From Planctomycetaceae bacterium (lineage in GTDB: Bacteria; Planctomycetota; Planctomycetia; Pirellulales; Pirellulaceae), in contig JACKHN010000054.1 in NCBI GenBank assembly GCA_020638975.1, forward strand, positions 1-15,916: a stretch of 15,916 bases of DNA, read 5' to 3'. The position numbers and the translations under genes were made by a program. Shown here in pieces: positions 15,118-15,916 of the stretch. The notes beneath the pieces were generated by a model. That model saw nothing but the letters and a program-made list of their open reading frames with translations. It did not search any database and was not told the origin of the DNA. The stretch's first letter is position 1. Each line of letters begins with the position of its first letter.

Positions 15118-15774
15118 TCACGCAATCGACGTTGACTGTCGAGCATTGTTATCTCGATCGTCAAAAGGTGAAGTGTTCGAAATTGCGGCCAGCGAGAACT
15201 GAGTGATATGATCCGCCAACTGTTCGATAGTGAAGTGATGTTCATCGTCCGCTGCGGCCATCATATCGACGATGTCTCCCGCGATCCGATAGAACAGGCA
15301 CTGTCCGATGATGCTAAAAGCCGCTTGACGCCGCCGGTGCGCTGCAGTGTCGCTTGGCAGTAGTTCGCTGATGATGCTCAATAGCAACTCTAATTGCGGT
15401 CGGAAATACTCTTCCACCAACTCGCGGCAGGCACTGGTTGGATGCAACACCTCGCGCAACATTAATTGCTGTTCCCAGGGAGTCGCTTTGCCACCGATCA
15501 TGCGAGCCAGCATCGCTCGAATGAACCCTTTGAGCTTGCTTTCGGGCGATGCATCTTGTGCCCAGGGGGGGAGCGGGAACTGAGTCGACAAGCGGCGATG
15601 AGCTTGCTTGACCGTTTCGAGATAAAGTTGCTGCTTGTCCCCAAAGTAGTAATTCACCGCCGCCACATTCGCTTCCGCAGCCTGACATATTTGCCGAATC
15701 GTCGCAGATTTATAGCCGCGTTCCGCAAACACGCGACCGGCCGAGTCCAAGATTTTCTCGCGAACACTGTCCAT
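15118..15774 (-). CDS. TetR/AcrR-family repressor, CerR-like C-terminal domain
   Basis: From ATG 15774 the protein is 218 aa. The N-terminal helix-turn-helix spans about 3-50 (VREKILDSAGRVFAERG, then ATIRQICQAAEANVAAVNYYF at 24-44 in two parts), typical of TetR. The ligand-binding half, with PWEQQLMLREVLHPTSACREL (99-119) and SIIGQCLFYRIA (154-165), resembles CerR/YbiH-type regulators. An in-frame TTG at 15783 would add three residues but is less likely. The gene is first in the minus-strand operon, 50 bp ahead of the adaptor, so it probably represses its own transcription and that of the pump and is released by a pump substrate. The repeats at 15799-15820 are the likely binding site. The effector is unknown. 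Confidence 0.88.
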   Translation of the reverse strand: MDSVREKILDSAGRVFAERGYKSATIRQICQAAEANVAAVNYYFGDKQQLYLETVKQAHRRLSTQFPLPPWAQDASPESKLKGFIRAMLARMIGGKATPWEQQLMLREVLHPTSACRELVEEYFRPQLELLLSIISELLPSDTAAHRRRQAAFSIIGQCLFYRIAGDIVDMMAAADDEHHFTIEQLADHITQFSLAAISNTSPFDDRDNNARQSTSIA

Positions 15775-15798
15775 AGGGCACAAACCGCTAACAAATGA

Positions 15799-15820
15799 TT
15801 AAAACAACTGTTTAAAACAA
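15799..15820 (-). promoter_or_regulatory. Candidate TetR operator: two 9-bp direct repeats with an inverted repeat
   Basis: On the minus strand TTGTTTTAA occurs twice (15820-15812 and 15807-15799) with a 4-bp spacer, a 13-bp period. The central part also reads TTAAAC-AGTT-GTTTTAA, an imperfect inverted repeat. The site covers the predicted transcription start and lies 25-46 bp from the regulator ATG. TetR-family proteins commonly bind such sites near their own promoter, so autorepression is the likely use (inference). Confidence 0.45.
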
Positions 15821-15825
15821 GTATA
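15820..15825 (-). promoter_or_regulatory. -10 box of the efflux operon promoter
   Basis: TATACT on the minus strand matches TATAAT at five of six positions. Transcription would start near 15813, giving a leader of about 39 nt. No good -35 lies 16-18 bp upstream (best is near CTGTTC), and a TTGCAC lies too far at 22 bp. The remaining 91 bases to the end of the window hold no recognisable gene. Confidence 0.35.
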
Positions 15826-15916
15826 TCAAGAGAAAGTGCCGCGAACAGTGCAATTTCGGTGAGGTCGTTCCCCGGCGTTAAGCAGAAGGACCGTTTAGGC
15901 TTAAAGCCGCAGAGCA

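Noticed and set aside
15784..15916. Possible start of a divergent gene at the right edge
   Set aside because: No open frame with a start and coding character was seen; the edge holds only short inverted repeats such as GGCTT-A-AAGCC.

Overview
The window looks like a chromosomal segment of a planctomycete (Pirellulales-like). This rests on protein families: it carries two versions of the planctomycete-typical pairing of a Sec-exported CxxCH protein built from PSCyt/PSD domains with a Tat-exported partner (DUF1552 in one pair, DUF1501 in the other). The moderately GC-rich coding and the mostly weak Shine-Dalgarno signals fit this assignment. No rRNA, tRNA, CRISPR array, insertion sequence or phage gene was seen.

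Layout: (1) 1-187 is a leader with a good sigma70-type promoter and three 15-bp tandem repeats. (2) 188-3885 is a two-gene operon with an ATGA overlap: a 783-aa PSCyt1-DUF1587-(beta-rich module)-DUF1595-DUF1592-DUF1588-DUF1585 protein and a Tat-exported DUF1552 protein. (3) 4087-5835 is a cytoplasmic signalling cassette: a REC-HisKA-HATPase kinase without sensor or membrane segments, then a receiver-only protein in the same reading frame, separated by one TGA and 15 sense codons. (4) 5898-10345 holds a strong promoter, a 947-aa PSCyt2(DUF1549)-LamG-PSD1(DUF1553) protein, a 54-bp palindromic element and a Tat-exported DUF1501 protein. (5) On the minus strand, 15825 down to 10350 is an RND efflux operon reading TetR-type regulator, membrane-fusion adaptor, HAE1-type permease. 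It converges on the DUF1501 gene with only 4 bp between the stop codons.

How the parts may work together: each CxxCH/Tat pair probably acts outside the cytoplasmic membrane. In each pair the CxxCH protein carries an inserted module of carbohydrate-binding type, which suggests redox chemistry at a polysaccharide or other surface ligand. The substrate is unknown. The kinase/receiver cassette sits between the two pairs and reads the same way, so it could regulate or respond to them, but that is positional inference only. The efflux operon looks independent and self-regulated: a 9-bp direct repeat overlaps the predicted start of transcription of the TetR gene. The most useful new observations are the same-frame split of the kinase and receiver, the matched architecture of the two pairs, the palindromic element and the operator candidate.
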